Source: Microbulbifer rhizosphaerae (lineage in GTDB: Bacteria > Pseudomonadota > Gammaproteobacteria > Pseudomonadales > Cellvibrionaceae). Taken from it: 64,000 nt of DNA. The stretch spans positions 1 to 64,000 of the forward strand of contig NZ_JACHWZ010000005.1 of NCBI RefSeq assembly GCF_014191725.1, in the 5' to 3' direction. Of this stretch, positions 8,872-18,216 are shown in pieces; the stretch's first letter is position 1; the number at the start of each line of letters is the position of its first letter. The position numbers and the translations under genes were made by a program. Below the pieces are notes generated by a model. That model searched no databases, had not been told where the DNA came from, and worked only from the letters and a program-made list of their open reading frames with translations.

Positions 8872-9199
8872 CCTGTTGAAACAGCTGGACGCAGTGCTGG
8901 AAAGCCGCAAGCGCGAGAGCGATGCGGAGAACTCCTATGTGGCCAGCCTGCACCGCAAGGGCCTGAACAAGATCCTGGAAAAAGTCGGCGAGGAAGCCAC
9001 CGAGGTCATCCTCGCCGCCAAGGATGCCGAGCGCGGCGGCGATAAAAAGGCGATGATCGCCGAAACCGCCGACCTCTGGTTCCATTCCCTGGTGATGCTC
9101 TCGCACCTGGGGGCGGACTCGCAGGATGTGCTAAACGAACTCGCGCGCCGCTTCGGCCTCTCGGGACTGGAAGAAAAAGCCTCGCGCACGAAAGATTAA
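8864..9199 (+). CDS. hisE: phosphoribosyl-ATP pyrophosphatase HisE
   Basis: A 111-residue all-alpha NTP pyrophosphohydrolase that removes pyrophosphate from PR-ATP, the step before HisI. Family motifs are [29 protein letters not shown] and [13 protein letters not shown], with the Glu/Asp metal ligands (EExxE and ExxD). It overlaps hisI and precedes tatA, the same order as in many Pseudomonas relatives, where hisI-hisE and tatABC sit beside ubiB. Confidence 0.95.
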   Translation: MSDLLKQLDAVLESRKRESDAENSYVASLHRKGLNKILEKVGEEATEVILAAKDAERGGDKKAMIAETADLWFHSLVMLSHLGADSQDVLNELARRFGLSGLEEKASRTKD

Positions 9200-9202
9200 C
9201 CC

Positions 9203-9226
9203 TGTAGGAGCCTGCTTGCAGGCGAA
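9203..9226. repeat. short REP-like unit
   Basis: TGTAGGAGCCTGCTTGCAGGCGA is the classic short Pseudomonas-style REP, with the palindrome CCTGCTTGCAGG. It lies between hisE and tatA, so it is probably transcribed. Confidence 0.55.
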
Positions 9227-9245
9227 ACAAAACCTGGAGAAAATC

Positions 9246-9506
9246 ATGGGATTCGGTGGAATAAGCATCTGGCAGCTGCTGATCATTCTGGTAATCGTAC
9301 TGTTGCTGTTCGGCACCAAGCGCCTGCGCAACCTGGGCGGCGACCTGGGCGGCGCCCTCAAGGGCTTCCGCAAGGCAATGAAAGACGAGGACAAGGAAGA
9401 AGAGGAGGAAGAAAAAAAAGAGCCCGGGCGCCTGGAGGGCAAGGAATCGGAAAAGCCGCAGCACAAAGAGCAGGCGGAAAAAGACAAACAGTCCCAGGAC
9501 AAATAA
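9246..9506 (+). CDS. tatA: Sec-independent protein translocase TatA
   Basis: An 86-residue protein with one N-terminal membrane helix ([19 protein letters not shown]) and the [24 protein letters not shown] amphipathic helix diagnostic of TatA. The tail is strongly charged and Glu/Lys-rich. TatA oligomers form the variable pore of the Tat pathway for folded, twin-arginine proteins. The ATG at 9246 is preceded by CTGGAGAAAATC; an in-frame ATG 30 bases upstream lies inside the REP unit. It heads a tatABC operon. Confidence 0.95.
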   Translation: MGFGGISIWQLLIILVIVLLLFGTKRLRNLGGDLGGALKGFRKAMKDEDKEEEEEEKKEPGRLEGKESEKPQHKEQAEKDKQSQDK

Positions 9507-9521
9507 CGCGAGCGCCCCTCC

Positions 9522-9986
9522 GTGTTTGATATCGGTTTCTTCGAACTGCTGCTGATAGCGGTTGTCGCCCTGCTGGTGATCGGCCCCGAGCGCCTGCCCG
9601 ACGCCGTGCGCACCACCGCGCGCTGGTGGTCCGGCCTCAAGCGCACCCTGCACAACGCCCGCGAGGAGCTGGAGCGGGAAGTGGGTGCCGACGATATCCG
9701 CCGCGAACTGCACAACGAGCGCGTGATGCGCGAGCTGGAAGAGAGCCGCCGGGAAATGGAGCAGGCCCTCAGCGGAGAGGACGAGAAAGACGAGCGGAAA
9801 CCCCGCTGGCGGCGGGACAAAGAGGAGGACTACCTGCCGGAACAGGACGAGGAAAACGAAGAAAACCTGGAAGACCCGGAATATCCCGAACACCTGCACG
9901 ACCACGGCGACCCGGAGCTGAACCCGGATCACCCCGACCACCAGAAAAAAGAACAGTCCCCGAAGGATAAAGACGAGCGTTCATGA
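9522..9986 (+). CDS. tatB: Sec-independent protein translocase TatB
   Basis: A 154-residue protein with GTG start and a TatB N-terminus (FDIGFFELLLIAVVALLVIGPERLP) that carries the conserved Glu and the GPERLP hinge, followed by an amphipathic helix. The C-terminal half is a very acidic, low-complexity region (QDEENEENLEDPEYPEH) that differs between species. TatB recruits substrates with TatC. It lies 15 bases after tatA and overlaps tatC by four bases. Confidence 0.95.
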   Translation: MFDIGFFELLLIAVVALLVIGPERLPDAVRTTARWWSGLKRTLHNAREELEREVGADDIRRELHNERVMRELEESRREMEQALSGEDEKDERKPRWRRDKEEDYLPEQDEENEENLEDPEYPEHLHDHGDPELNPDHPDHQKKEQSPKDKDERS

Positions 9987-10717
9987 GCGAGCAGCCCCAG
10001 CCCTTTATCGACCACCTGATCGAACTGCGCGACCGACTGCTGCGGGTACTGTTGGTCGTGGTGGCCATTTTCGCGGCCATGGTGCCCTTCGCTGCGGAAA
10101 TTTACGATTTCGTCGCCGAGCCGCTGCAGGCCCGCCTCGCCGATGGCACGGGCATGATCGCCACCGAGGTCACCTCCCCCTTCCTTACCCCGTTCAAGAC
10201 CACCTTCGTGCTGGCTTTTTTCATCGCCGTTCCCTACGTGCTCTACCAGGCCTGGGCCTTTATCGCCCCGGGCTTGTACAAAAGCGAAAAGCGCGTGGCT
10301 GTCCCCATCCTGGTGAGCAGCATAGTGCTCTTCTACGCGGGGATGGCGTTTGCCTACTACGTGGTCTTCCCGATCATCTTCGACTTTTTTGTCGGTTCGG
10401 CGCACTCCGATATCACGGTGATGCCCGATATCCGCAGCTACCTGGACCTGGTACTGAAGCTTTTCTTCGCTTTCGGTTTCGCCTTCGAAATCCCCATCGC
10501 CACCGTACTGCTGATCTGGAGCGGCGCCGTGGACGCCCAGTCCCTGGCCCGCAAGCGCCCCTACGTGATCGTGGGTTGTTTCGTGTTCGGCATGCTGCTC
10601 ACTCCCCCGGATGTGATCTCCCAATCCCTGCTGGCAGTGCCCATGTGGCTGCTGTTCGAGGTGGGCATTCTCTTCGGGCGCTGGATAACATCGGACAGCA
10701 AAAAAGAAAGCACCTGA
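9983..10717 (+). CDS. tatC: Sec-independent protein translocase TatC
   Basis: A 244-residue inner-membrane protein with six membrane helices that binds the twin-arginine signal. It opens with PFIDHLIELRDRLLRVLL, the conserved TatC N-terminus, and contains TPFLTPFKTTF-type loops and FAFGFAFEIPIATVLL with the conserved phenylalanine and glutamate. The start overlaps the tatB stop (ATGA), so translation is coupled. The length is normal. Confidence 0.97.
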   Translation: MSEQPQPFIDHLIELRDRLLRVLLVVVAIFAAMVPFAAEIYDFVAEPLQARLADGTGMIATEVTSPFLTPFKTTFVLAFFIAVPYVLYQAWAFIAPGLYKSEKRVAVPILVSSIVLFYAGMAFAYYVVFPIIFDFFVGSAHSDITVMPDIRSYLDLVLKLFFAFGFAFEIPIATVLLIWSGAVDAQSLARKRPYVIVGCFVFGMLLTPPDVISQSLLAVPMWLLFEVGILFGRWITSDSKKEST

Positions 10718-10734
10718 CAAAAATAGCGCTGACT

Positions 10735-10808
10735 GTAGGAGCGGGCCATGCCCGCGATCGTTATCAGCTACGTAGTGGAAACCGATCGTGGGCATGGCCC
10801 GCTCCTAC
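10735..10808. repeat. long inverted REP/BIME-type repeat
   Basis: GTAGGAGCGGGCCATGCCCGCGATCG is answered 20 bases later by CGATCGTGGGCATGGCCCGCTCCTAC. Related paired units are at 13901, 18108, 19298 and 27725. They always lie between genes, here between tatC and the AAA+ gene. Confidence 0.75.
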
Positions 10809-10880
10809 CAGGGGGTTCCGCTTAACTTAGTGTCATTCGGCTTACAGCTAATTTCTAAAAATAAACAGGGTCGACGCCCA

Positions 10881-12212
10881 ATGAACAACGGAATTATCCA
10901 ATCCCTCAAAGCGGCGCTCGACGCCTCCCCGGAAAACACCGCGTTACGCCTGGCATTGATCAAGGCCCTCGCCAGTGCGGAGGATTACCGGGAAGCGGAA
11001 CAGTTTATCGACGGCCTGGCTCCCGGCGATATCGAGGATGAGGACAGGATGCTGCTCGCCGATATCTGCTACAAAAGCGAACGGCACGAGCGGGGTATCT
11101 CCTTCCTGGATATGGACAACCCCCGGGCCTGCCTGCTGAAGGCGAAAATCCTCGCGGATCAGGGAGAGAGCGACGAGGCAATTCGCCTGTACCAATCCGC
11201 CGTGGAGGAAAACCCGGCGCTGGAGGACCAGGCGCTGAAGGCCCGGCTGGCGGCAAGGACCGTCGGGCAGGAAGGCAAGCCGAAACTCCGGGTGATCGCC
11301 AATGACGACACCGACAGGGAGGAGGTCACACGCATCCTGCACCCGGAAAGTGAAGTGGTGAAGTTCAAGGACGTCGGCGGCCTCGCCTATGTCAAAAAGC
11401 AGATCCACAAGAAAATCATTCTCCCCTACCAGAAACCGTCCCTGTTCAGCCGCTTCAAGAAAAAAGTCGGTGGCGGCATCCTGCTGTACGGCCCGCCCGG
11501 TTGCGGCAAAACCCTGCTGGCCAGGGCCACCGCTGGCGAGTGCAATGCCCAGTTCTTCAATGTGGCCATCTCGGACATACTCGATATGTATATCGGCGAA
11601 TCCGAGAGCAAGCTGCACGCGGTTTTCGAACAGGCGCGGGCGCAGAGCCCCGCGGTGATTTTCTTCGACGAGGTGGAGGCACTGGCGGCGAAGCGGCAGC
11701 ACACCCGTGAGGCCACCTCATCGAAACTGGTCAGCCAGTTTCTCGCCGAACTGGACGGCTTCTCCCAGAACAACAGCGGCGTGCTGGTGCTGGCGGCCAC
11801 CAACGTGCCCTGGGCGCTGGACCCGGCTTTCCGTCGCCCGGGGCGTTTCGACCGCATCATTTTCGTTCCCCCGCCGGACCGCGAGGCGCGGCAGGATATC
11901 CTCGCCGGCCTGGTCAGCGAGCGCCCCGGTGGTGAATCGGTGGACGTGGCCGGCCTGGCAAAAATAACCAGCGGCTACTCCGGCGCCGACCTGGTCAATC
12001 TGGTCGAAACCGCGGTGGACGAGGCGATCGACGAATCCATCGAATCCGGGAAGGAGATGCCCATTCGCAGCGAGCACCTGTTCGAATCGGTGAAAACGGT
12101 CCGCCCCACCACCCTGGAGTGGCTGTCCACCGCACGGAACTATGCCAAGTACGCCAACGATTCCGGCCAGTACACCGAGGTGCTGGATTTCCTGAAAAAA
12201 CACGGAAAATAA
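10881..12212 (+). CDS. AAA+ ATPase with N-terminal TPR-like region (Vps4/FtsH-like)
   Basis: A 443-residue protein. Residues about 1-130 are helical repeats of TPR type (ENTALRLALIKALASAEDYREAEQFI; ESDEAIRLYQSAVEENPALED). A classic AAA+ module follows: Walker A GPPGCGKT near 204-211, Walker B VIFFDEVEALA near 259, and the second region of homology RRPGRFDRIIF near 319. The C-terminal RPTTLEWLSTARNYAKYANDSG tail resembles the ends of Vps4 or katanin-type ATPases. No protease domain is present, so it is a stand-alone remodelling ATPase. It is the first gene of a three-gene operon with two membrane proteins. Confidence 0.85.
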   Translation: MNNGIIQSLKAALDASPENTALRLALIKALASAEDYREAEQFIDGLAPGDIEDEDRMLLADICYKSERHERGISFLDMDNPRACLLKAKILADQGESDEAIRLYQSAVEENPALEDQALKARLAARTVGQEGKPKLRVIANDDTDREEVTRILHPESEVVKFKDVGGLAYVKKQIHKKIILPYQKPSLFSRFKKKVGGGILLYGPPGCGKTLLARATAGECNAQFFNVAISDILDMYIGESESKLHAVFEQARAQSPAVIFFDEVEALAAKRQHTREATSSKLVSQFLAELDGFSQNNSGVLVLAATNVPWALDPAFRRPGRFDRIIFVPPPDREARQDILAGLVSERPGGESVDVAGLAKITSGYSGADLVNLVETAVDEAIDESIESGKEMPIRSEHLFESVKTVRPTTLEWLSTARNYAKYANDSGQYTEVLDFLKKHGK

Positions 12213-12214
12213 CC

Positions 12215-12685
12215 ATGGCATCCGCTTACCAGATTATCGACGAGCCGAAGCCCGGCCGCCTGTCCCGTTTCACTGTCGATCCCATGTGGCCACTGTTCGC
12301 GTTTATGTTCGGCGGGCCCTTTATCAGCTGGGCCTGGTCGCTGTTCAACAGTTTTGCACTGGGCAGCCCCAGCCGGAACCGGGAAATCATCGCTGTCTGC
12401 CTGGGCCTGCTCGGCTACTTTGCCGTGCTGACGGCAATGATGACCAGCGAAACGCTGCGGGACCTGGGGCCGGTTTATGTTCGCCTGGCGCTGGTGGTGG
12501 TAAGCCTGTTTGCCTGTTACTACATTTACCTGAAACAGAGTGCGGCCTGCGAGATCTATCAGTACTTTGACGGTGTGCTGATGAATGGTATTCCGGGAGT
12601 GATACTCGCCTATTTTGTCGGCTCGAAACTCGAGCAGATGGTAAGGACACAGGTTCTGACGGGGCTGCAGCAATGGATATCCTAG
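12215..12685 (+). CDS. hypothetical membrane protein of the AAA+/TPR operon
   Basis: A 156-residue protein with about five hydrophobic stretches (LFAFMFGGPFISWAWSLF; EIIAVCLGLLGYFAVLTAMM; VRLALVVVSLFACYYIYL; GIPGVILAYFVGSKL). The start is two bases after the AAA+ stop, and the end overlaps the next gene by 13 bases, so the three genes are translationally coupled. No known family is recognised. It may be a membrane platform or substrate for the ATPase. Confidence 0.8.
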   Translation: MASAYQIIDEPKPGRLSRFTVDPMWPLFAFMFGGPFISWAWSLFNSFALGSPSRNREIIAVCLGLLGYFAVLTAMMTSETLRDLGPVYVRLALVVVSLFACYYIYLKQSAACEIYQYFDGVLMNGIPGVILAYFVGSKLEQMVRTQVLTGLQQWIS

Positions 12686-13611
12686 ACGGACAGATACAGC
12701 GGCTGGTCGAGCGCGCCGGCCAGCAGTACCGCTACGGGGATTTTCGCGGTGGTATGGAATCCCTGCGCGAAGCCCTGAGCATAGATCCGCAGCAGTATTT
12801 TCCGCACAGCTTTCTCGCCGTTGGCCTGCTCAGCATGAAAAGACTGGTCGCGGCGGAACACGAAGCGCGCATCGGTGTGCAACTGGAGCCGGAGGCACAT
12901 TTCGCCCACTTCGCCCTGGGCGAAGTGCTGCAGGCGCAGTTGAAGTTCAAGCAGGCATTGAAGCATCGGGAGCAGGCCCTGGCTCTCTCCCCCACCGACG
13001 CGGACTATCATCGCGCGGTCGCCGAAACCCTCGCGCTGATGGGCCGGGACAAGGCCGCGAAAACCTACCTGGACAAGGCCCTGCAACTGGACCCGGAGAG
13101 TGCCGATACCCTGGCCCAGTTGGGCGAGTGGCACCTGGGCAGGAATCAAAAACAGGAAGCCGCGCGATTTTTTGACGAGGCCCTGAACCTGGAACCCCAA
13201 CACCGGGCGGCGCTGACCGGCAAGGGCAGGCTGCTGCTGTATCGCGGTAAAACCGACGAGGCCTACGACCACGCCATCTGGGTGTTGCAACAGGACGCCG
13301 ACAACCACGCCGCGCTGCAATTACTGGCCTCGATCAAAACCCGCAGAAACCCGGTTTTCGGCCTGTGGTTCCGCATGAATGCCTGGCTCACTGCCGGTGG
13401 CAATCTACGCACGATTCTGTTGCTGATCGGCGCCTATGTGCTGTTCCAGCTGGCTTCCCAACTGCTGCAGGACCGCGGCCTTGCGGAAGCGGCGACCCTG
13501 CTGCGCTACACCTGGCTGGGGGTGGTGATCTACTCCTGGGTGGGCCCGGCCTGGTTCCGCTCGAAGCTGGAGGAGGAATTGAAGTCGGTGCGTTTGAAAC
13601 CGGGCTTCTGA
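12673..13611 (+). CDS. TPR-repeat protein with C-terminal membrane segments
   Basis: A 312-residue protein. Residues about 10-225 are five or six consecutive TPR units (for example QQYFPHSFLAVGLLSMKRLVAAEHEARIG; DKAAKTYLDKALQLDPESADTLAQLGEWHLGR). Two hydrophobic segments (about 240-265 and 275-295) follow, then a short basic tail. It overlaps the upstream membrane protein gene. TPRs would face the cytosol and recruit partners for the AAA+ protein encoded first in the operon. No enzymatic domain is visible. Confidence 0.8.
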   Translation: MDILDGQIQRLVERAGQQYRYGDFRGGMESLREALSIDPQQYFPHSFLAVGLLSMKRLVAAEHEARIGVQLEPEAHFAHFALGEVLQAQLKFKQALKHREQALALSPTDADYHRAVAETLALMGRDKAAKTYLDKALQLDPESADTLAQLGEWHLGRNQKQEAARFFDEALNLEPQHRAALTGKGRLLLYRGKTDEAYDHAIWVLQQDADNHAALQLLASIKTRRNPVFGLWFRMNAWLTAGGNLRTILLLIGAYVLFQLASQLLQDRGLAEAATLLRYTWLGVVIYSWVGPAWFRSKLEEELKSVRLKPGF

Positions 13612-13787
13612 TTCCGCTGCCGGGAGGGTTGCTCCCGGCATTCCACCAGGCACACGGACAGGCGCTCCTCCTCCATCTTGCGCAGCGTCAGGCGTATAAA
13701 GAAGCCCGCCATCAGGCATACGAAAGCGATAACCGCAAGGCTGAGCAGGCCGGAAAAACTGGTAAACAGATCGATCAACGCGTCCAT
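13530..13787 (-). CDS. DUF3149 domain small membrane protein
   Basis: The N-terminal 42 residues (MDALIDLFTSFSGLLSLAV, then a membrane helix and FIRLTLRKMEEE) match the compact DUF3149 family. The further 43 residues are polar and may be an extension, since most relatives end earlier. The gene is convergent with the TPR gene and overlaps its 3' end by 82 bases. The function of the family is unknown. Confidence 0.75.
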   Translation of the reverse strand: MDALIDLFTSFSGLLSLAVIAFVCLMAGFFIRLTLRKMEEERLSVCLVECREQPSRQRNQKPGFKRTDFNSSSSFERNQAGPTQE

Positions 13788-13900
13788 CTCTGGCTCCCTT
13801 TTTGTCGCTGATTATGTACAAGTAGTGTAGGAGCCCGCCCGGCCGGAGCTTTGATCTGAATCAAGTCCGGCTCTTATTTCTCCTCTGGTAACTACTCCCT

Positions 13901-13972
13901 GTAGGAGCGGGCCATGCCCGCGATCGGGCTCTGTTCGCGGGCATATCGGATGGCCGCCCCGCCGCTCCTACA
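13901..13972. repeat. REP/BIME-type repeat, degenerate
   Basis: GTAGGAGCGGGCCATGCCCGCGATCGG at the left and GCCGCTCCTAC at the right are the family ends, but the right arm is diverged. A half unit GTAGGAGCCCGCC lies 70 bases upstream, near 13828. Confidence 0.6.
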
Positions 13973-14039
13973 GGATGAGCAGTTACCTCCTCTGCACTAT
14001 TTCCCTCGGGAACGACACAAAGTGACGAAGGGGGGAATC

Positions 14040-14270
14040 TCAAAAAATTCCGGCTATGCTGATAAAAACCAGAGCCGTGGCAGCGGTCGCAAAGGGTTCG
14101 GCTTCCTCCTGCCAGCGAGGCAGCAGAACCAGCAGCCCCAGGGGCGGCAGGAAAAATGCCAGTAGACCTGTAACCGTTCCCTGGCGGAAGCAAGCGCACA
14201 GCAGGCTCAGCCAGCTGATTGCGGCGAAAGTCAGCGCAAACATGGTGAGTATGGCGGCCATGGGCGCCAT
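14040..14270 (-). CDS. small hypothetical membrane protein
   Basis: 76 residues with two or three hydrophobic segments (ILTMFALTFAAISWLSLLCAC; GLLAFFLPPLGLLVLL; TAATALVFISIAGIF). GAGG lies 9 bases upstream of the start. It is divergent from the aminopeptidase gene. The family is not recognised. Confidence 0.6.
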   Translation of the reverse strand: MAPMAAILTMFALTFAAISWLSLLCACFRQGTVTGLLAFFLPPLGLLVLLPRWQEEAEPFATAATALVFISIAGIF

Positions 14271-14310
14271 GCCGGAACCCTCAACAATAATCGATGGAAC
14301 AGGTAATAGA

Positions 14311-15480
14311 GTGTATAGCAGCTGTTATCGGCGATTGCCCCGGGTACTAATCATTTGCTCATTACTGACGGCCGTTCTGTTAAGCGGCTGTGAAACGGCG
14401 CGATATTATACCCAGGCGGTCACCGGGCAGTGGCGCATCCTGGCCGCGCGCAAGCCGATCGAGAAGGTGGCCGCTGCGCCCGGCACCGGCGAAGAACTGC
14501 AGGAGCGGCTGCGCCTGGTGCAGGATATCCGCGCCTATGCGGGCGCCGAGTTGCAACTGCCGGTGGGAGAGGCCTACGGCTCCTATGTGAAGTTGGCGGA
14601 GGACTTCCCCGTGTGGAATGTGCTGGCGGCGCCGGAGTTTTCCCTCTCCCCCAAGCGCTGGTGCTATCCCTTTATCGGTTGCGCCAGTTACCGCGGCTAT
14701 TTCCGCAAGGCCGATGCCGAGGCCAAGGCGAAGGCGCTGTTGGCGGAGGGTTATGATATCTATTTGGGCCCGGTGCCCGCCTACAGCACCCTGGGCTGGT
14801 TCGATGATCCGGTGCTCTCCAGTTTCGTCAACTGGCCACCGGACCGGCTCGCCGGGCTGCTGTTCCACGAGTTGGCGCACCGCCGGGTGTATATCTCCGG
14901 CGACACCACGTTCAACGAGAGCTTCGCCACCGCCGTGTCGGAACTGGCCCTGCCGGACTGGCGCCGCCGCCAGGGATTGAACGGCAGGACGGCGGACCGC
15001 CGCGCCCAGTCGATGGCGATCCGGCAGCTGATGATGGCCGCGCGCAAGCAGCTGGAGCCGATCTACAAATCCCCTCTTGCCGACGAGGAAAAACGTGCCC
15101 GCAAAGCGGAAGTGCTGGGGCGGCTGCGTTACTGCTACGACCGGATGTCGGCGGACTGGCCCAACGCCGAGCGCTACCGCGCCTATATCGAGAAGACCAA
15201 CAACGCCACCCTGGCACTGGCGTCCGAGTACCAGTCCCTGGTCCCGGCGTTCGCGCAACTGTACCGGGAGTCCGGGGAGACCTGGCCGGCGTTCTACCAG
15301 GCAGTGGAACAGCTGGGGAAAGAGGACAAGAAAACCCGCGACCGGCGCCTGAAAGCGCTGGCGGCGCGCCATCAGGATTCCAGCGATCACGTCTCAAGTA
15401 AAAAGGTAACCGGCCCGTCATTCGACAGCGAGACCTGCATGTCCGCGGCGAATATCCCGGTCTCCACTGGCGAGAACTGA
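14311..15480 (+). CDS. predicted aminopeptidase (COG4324/PF10023), lipoprotein
   Basis: A 389-residue protein starting at a GTG, with a lipoprotein signal ([16 protein letters not shown]). The zinc peptidase motif HELAHRRVY (HExxH) lies near residues 188-196, followed by [10 protein letters not shown], the third-ligand Glu helix. Family features such as [11 protein letters not shown] and [17 protein letters not shown] are seen. It is a predicted membrane-anchored zinc aminopeptidase of unknown substrate. Its last 31 codons overlap the 3' end of the convergent dtd gene. GTG is the only plausible start before the signal peptide. Confidence 0.88.
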   Translation: MYSSCYRRLPRVLIICSLLTAVLLSGCETARYYTQAVTGQWRILAARKPIEKVAAAPGTGEELQERLRLVQDIRAYAGAELQLPVGEAYGSYVKLAEDFPVWNVLAAPEFSLSPKRWCYPFIGCASYRGYFRKADAEAKAKALLAEGYDIYLGPVPAYSTLGWFDDPVLSSFVNWPPDRLAGLLFHELAHRRVYISGDTTFNESFATAVSELALPDWRRRQGLNGRTADRRAQSMAIRQLMMAARKQLEPIYKSPLADEEKRARKAEVLGRLRYCYDRMSADWPNAERYRAYIEKTNNATLALASEYQSLVPAFAQLYRESGETWPAFYQAVEQLGKEDKKTRDRRLKALAARHQDSSDHVSSKKVTGPSFDSETCMSAANIPVSTGEN

Positions 15481-15824
15481 GCGCGGGCGCGCCCGACGAA
15501 ATAATCGTACAGTTCCTCCGCCTGCGCCGGCGAGGCACCGCGGCTGAAGCTGGGGCGCAGGCCCCGGGCGGTGTCGGCCACCAGGGTAAACTGGCTGACG
15601 ATCAGCAGGCCGCCGCCGGCCTGCTGCACATTCAGGTTCATGCGCCCCTGCTCGTCGCCGAACACCCGGTAGTGCAGCACCTTGTGCAGCAGCTTGTCCG
15701 CGCTCTCGCGGTCATCCCGCGCCTCCACGCCCAGCAGCAGCAACAGGCCGCGATCAATGGAGCCGACAGACTCACCGTTCACGTCCACCCGCGCGTGGCT
15801 CACGCGCTGAATCAATCCCCTCAC
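15387..15824 (-). CDS. dtd: D-aminoacyl-tRNA deacylase Dtd
   Basis: A 145-residue enzyme that hydrolyses D-aminoacyl-tRNAs. The motifs are [13 protein letters not shown] at the N-terminus, [19 protein letters not shown] with the SQxT catalytic site, and the NxGPVTF motif near the C-terminus ([12 protein letters not shown]). The GTG start at 15824 is preceded by AGGGGGACG and matches the family N-terminus; the frame is open upstream but that part is antisense to the next gene. Confidence 0.96.
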   Translation of the reverse strand: MRGLIQRVSHARVDVNGESVGSIDRGLLLLLGVEARDDRESADKLLHKVLHYRVFGDEQGRMNLNVQQAGGGLLIVSQFTLVADTARGLRPSFSRGASPAQAEELYDYFVGRARAQFSPVETGIFAADMQVSLSNDGPVTFLLET

Positions 15825-15912
15825 CGCAAACGTCCCCCTGTTTCTGGAACCGGTATGAAAAATGCCATAGATTAGCCAACTGTTCGATGACGAGAAACCA
15901 GAAACACACGGT

Positions 15913-18018
15913 ATGAAGAAACAGCTTCTGATCCTGGCCGCCAGCGCGCTGGCCACCGCCGCCACCCTGGCCGCGGACTATCCCGTTACCCCCAAGTTGG
16001 AAAAGCGGGACAACTATTTCGGTACCCAGGTGGCCGATCCCTATCGTTGGCTGGAAGAGGGGACCTCCAGTGCAGTGAAAGCGTGGGTGGCCGCGCAGAA
16101 TGATATTTCGCTGCCGCGCCTGAAGAAACTTCCCGGCTGGAACAAGCTGAACGAGCGCCTGGGGGAACTCTGGCAATACGAGCGCTACAAAGTGCCGTTC
16201 AAAAAGGCCGGCAAATACTACTACGAGTACAACGACGGCAGTTGGGATCAAAACGTCTTCTACCGCAGCGACAGCCTGAAAAAAGACGGTACGGTAATGC
16301 TGGACCCGCGCAAGCTGAGCGAGGATGGCACCGTCGCCGCCAAGCGCTACCGGGTCAGCCCGAAGGGCCGCTACCTGGCCTACGGCACCTCCGACGGCGG
16401 CACCGACTGGACCGACTACCACGTGCGCGACCTGAAGACCGGCCGGGACCTGAAAGACACTCTCACCGGTATCAAGTTCAGCGGTATCAGCTGGGCCGAG
16501 GACGAGTCCGGCTTCTACTACAGCCGCTATCCGTTCAACGAAGACGGCAGCGCCGACGACAGCAAGCAGGTCTCGGTCTATTTCCACAAACTGGGCCAGC
16601 CCAAGAGCCGCGACCGGCTGATCTATAAAATCACCGACCACCCCACCCGCAACCCGGATGCGGAACTGAGCCACGACGGCAACTACCTGGTGTTCAGCAT
16701 CTTCGACGGCTATGACTCCAACGGCATCTACTACAAGGACCTGCGCAAGAAAGACGGCGAGGTGGTCAGGCTGCTGGACGACTGGGACGGCCTCTACACC
16801 TATCTCGGCAACAGCGGCGAGAATTTCTATTTCCAGACCACCGCCGGCGCGCCCCTGGGCCGGGTGATTGCCATCGACCTGGACAAACCCCAGCGCAAAC
16901 ACTGGCGCGACCTGGTGCCAGAGCGGGAAAATGCCCTGCAGGAGGCGTCGCTGATCGGCGGGCGCTTTGTGCTGCACTACCTGCAGGACGCCAAGTCGAA
17001 AGTGGTGGTCACCGATACCGACGGCAAACAGCAGTACGAACTGAAATTGCCGGGCCTGGGTTCGGTATCCGGCTTCTACGGCGAGCCGGACGAGACGGAG
17101 ACCTTCTACTCCTTCAGCAGCTTTATCACCCCGCCGAGCATCTACCGGTTGAATGTGCAGACCGGGAAGAGCGAGCTGTTCAAGGCCCCGGAATATCCGG
17201 CGGATTTCGCCGACCTCACCGTCAGCCAGCACTTCTACAAAAGCAAAGACGGCACCAGGATTCCGCTGTTCCTGGTGCACAAAAAAGGCCTGAAAAAAGA
17301 CGGCAAAAATCCCACCCTGCTGTACGGCTACGGCGGCTTCAACGCGGCCATAGTGCCCGCCTTTTACACCCGCTTTGCCGGCTGGCTGGATATGGGCGGC
17401 ACCCTGGCGGTGGCCAACCTGCGCGGCGGCAGCGAGTACGGCGAGGCCTGGCACCAGGCGGGCACCAAGGGCCAAAAGCAGAATGTGTTCGACGATTTCA
17501 TTAGCGCCGCCGAGTGGCTGATCGCGGAGAAAATCACCTCGTCGGAAAAACTCGCGATCAGCGGCCGTTCCAACGGCGGCCTGCTGGTGGGCGCCACCAT
17601 CACCCAGCGCCCGGACCTCTTCGCCGCCGCGCTGCCCGCGGTGGGCGTATTGGATATGCTGCGCTATCACACCGCCTCCGCCAACGCACGCCAGTGGTCC
17701 AGCGATTACGGCCTGAGTGAAAACAAGGAGGAGTTCGAGGCTCTCTACGCCTACTCGCCGGTGCACAACACCGAAAAGGGCAAGTGCTACCCGCCCACCC
17801 TGATCACCACCGCGGACCGGGACGACCGCGTCGTCCCCTGGCACAGCTACAAATTTGCCGCCGTGCTGCAGCGCGACCAGGGCTGCGACAATCCCATCTG
17901 GCTGGCCGTGGAAACCCGCGCGGGCCACGGCGCCGGCAAGCCGGTATGGATGCAGGTGGAAGACATCACCAACCAGTGGAGCTTCCTGGCCTACCACCTG
18001 GGCATGGAGCTGGAATAA
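15913..18018 (+). CDS. prolyl oligopeptidase family serine peptidase (S9A)
   Basis: A 701-residue secreted enzyme with signal peptide [20 protein letters not shown]. Its N-terminal beta-propeller begins with the conserved [26 protein letters not shown]. The catalytic domain has the nucleophile motif GRSNGG near 551-556, the Asp loop [11 protein letters not shown] near 635-645 and the His in RAGHGAGKP near 669-677. It cleaves short peptides after proline, probably in the periplasm. The size is normal for the family and it is monocistronic. Confidence 0.95.
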   Translation: MKKQLLILAASALATAATLAADYPVTPKLEKRDNYFGTQVADPYRWLEEGTSSAVKAWVAAQNDISLPRLKKLPGWNKLNERLGELWQYERYKVPFKKAGKYYYEYNDGSWDQNVFYRSDSLKKDGTVMLDPRKLSEDGTVAAKRYRVSPKGRYLAYGTSDGGTDWTDYHVRDLKTGRDLKDTLTGIKFSGISWAEDESGFYYSRYPFNEDGSADDSKQVSVYFHKLGQPKSRDRLIYKITDHPTRNPDAELSHDGNYLVFSIFDGYDSNGIYYKDLRKKDGEVVRLLDDWDGLYTYLGNSGENFYFQTTAGAPLGRVIAIDLDKPQRKHWRDLVPERENALQEASLIGGRFVLHYLQDAKSKVVVTDTDGKQQYELKLPGLGSVSGFYGEPDETETFYSFSSFITPPSIYRLNVQTGKSELFKAPEYPADFADLTVSQHFYKSKDGTRIPLFLVHKKGLKKDGKNPTLLYGYGGFNAAIVPAFYTRFAGWLDMGGTLAVANLRGGSEYGEAWHQAGTKGQKQNVFDDFISAAEWLIAEKITSSEKLAISGRSNGGLLVGATITQRPDLFAAALPAVGVLDMLRYHTASANARQWSSDYGLSENKEEFEALYAYSPVHNTEKGKCYPPTLITTADRDDRVVPWHSYKFAAVLQRDQGCDNPIWLAVETRAGHGAGKPVWMQVEDITNQWSFLAYHLGMELE

Positions 18019-18107
18019 CCCCGGGACTCGGATTCCTGGGACCGCGGAGCTGTCTATTGAGCGCTGAAGGCTCCAGCTCCGCAAGCGGGCCGCAGGCCCG
18101 CCTCCTT

Positions 18108-18180
18108 GTAGGAGCGGCCGTTGGCCGCGATCGGACTTGAACAATACTCACCATCGATCGCGGCCAACGGCCGCTCCTAC
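18108..18180. repeat. REP/BIME-type inverted repeat
   Basis: GTAGGAGCGGCCGTTGGCCGCGATCG is answered by CGATCGCGGCCAACGGCCGCTCCTAC, a perfect inverted pair with a spacer of about 20 bases. It is between the peptidase and epimerase genes. Confidence 0.75.
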
Positions 18181-18216
18181 AAAAACCCGATTCCAATAAA
18201 AATAACGGAAAAAACC

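Noticed and set aside
15772-18144. A 790-codon frame antisense to the prolyl oligopeptidase gene
   Set aside because: The plus-strand gene has full family motifs and a signal peptide; the antisense product is low-complexity and also overlaps dtd.
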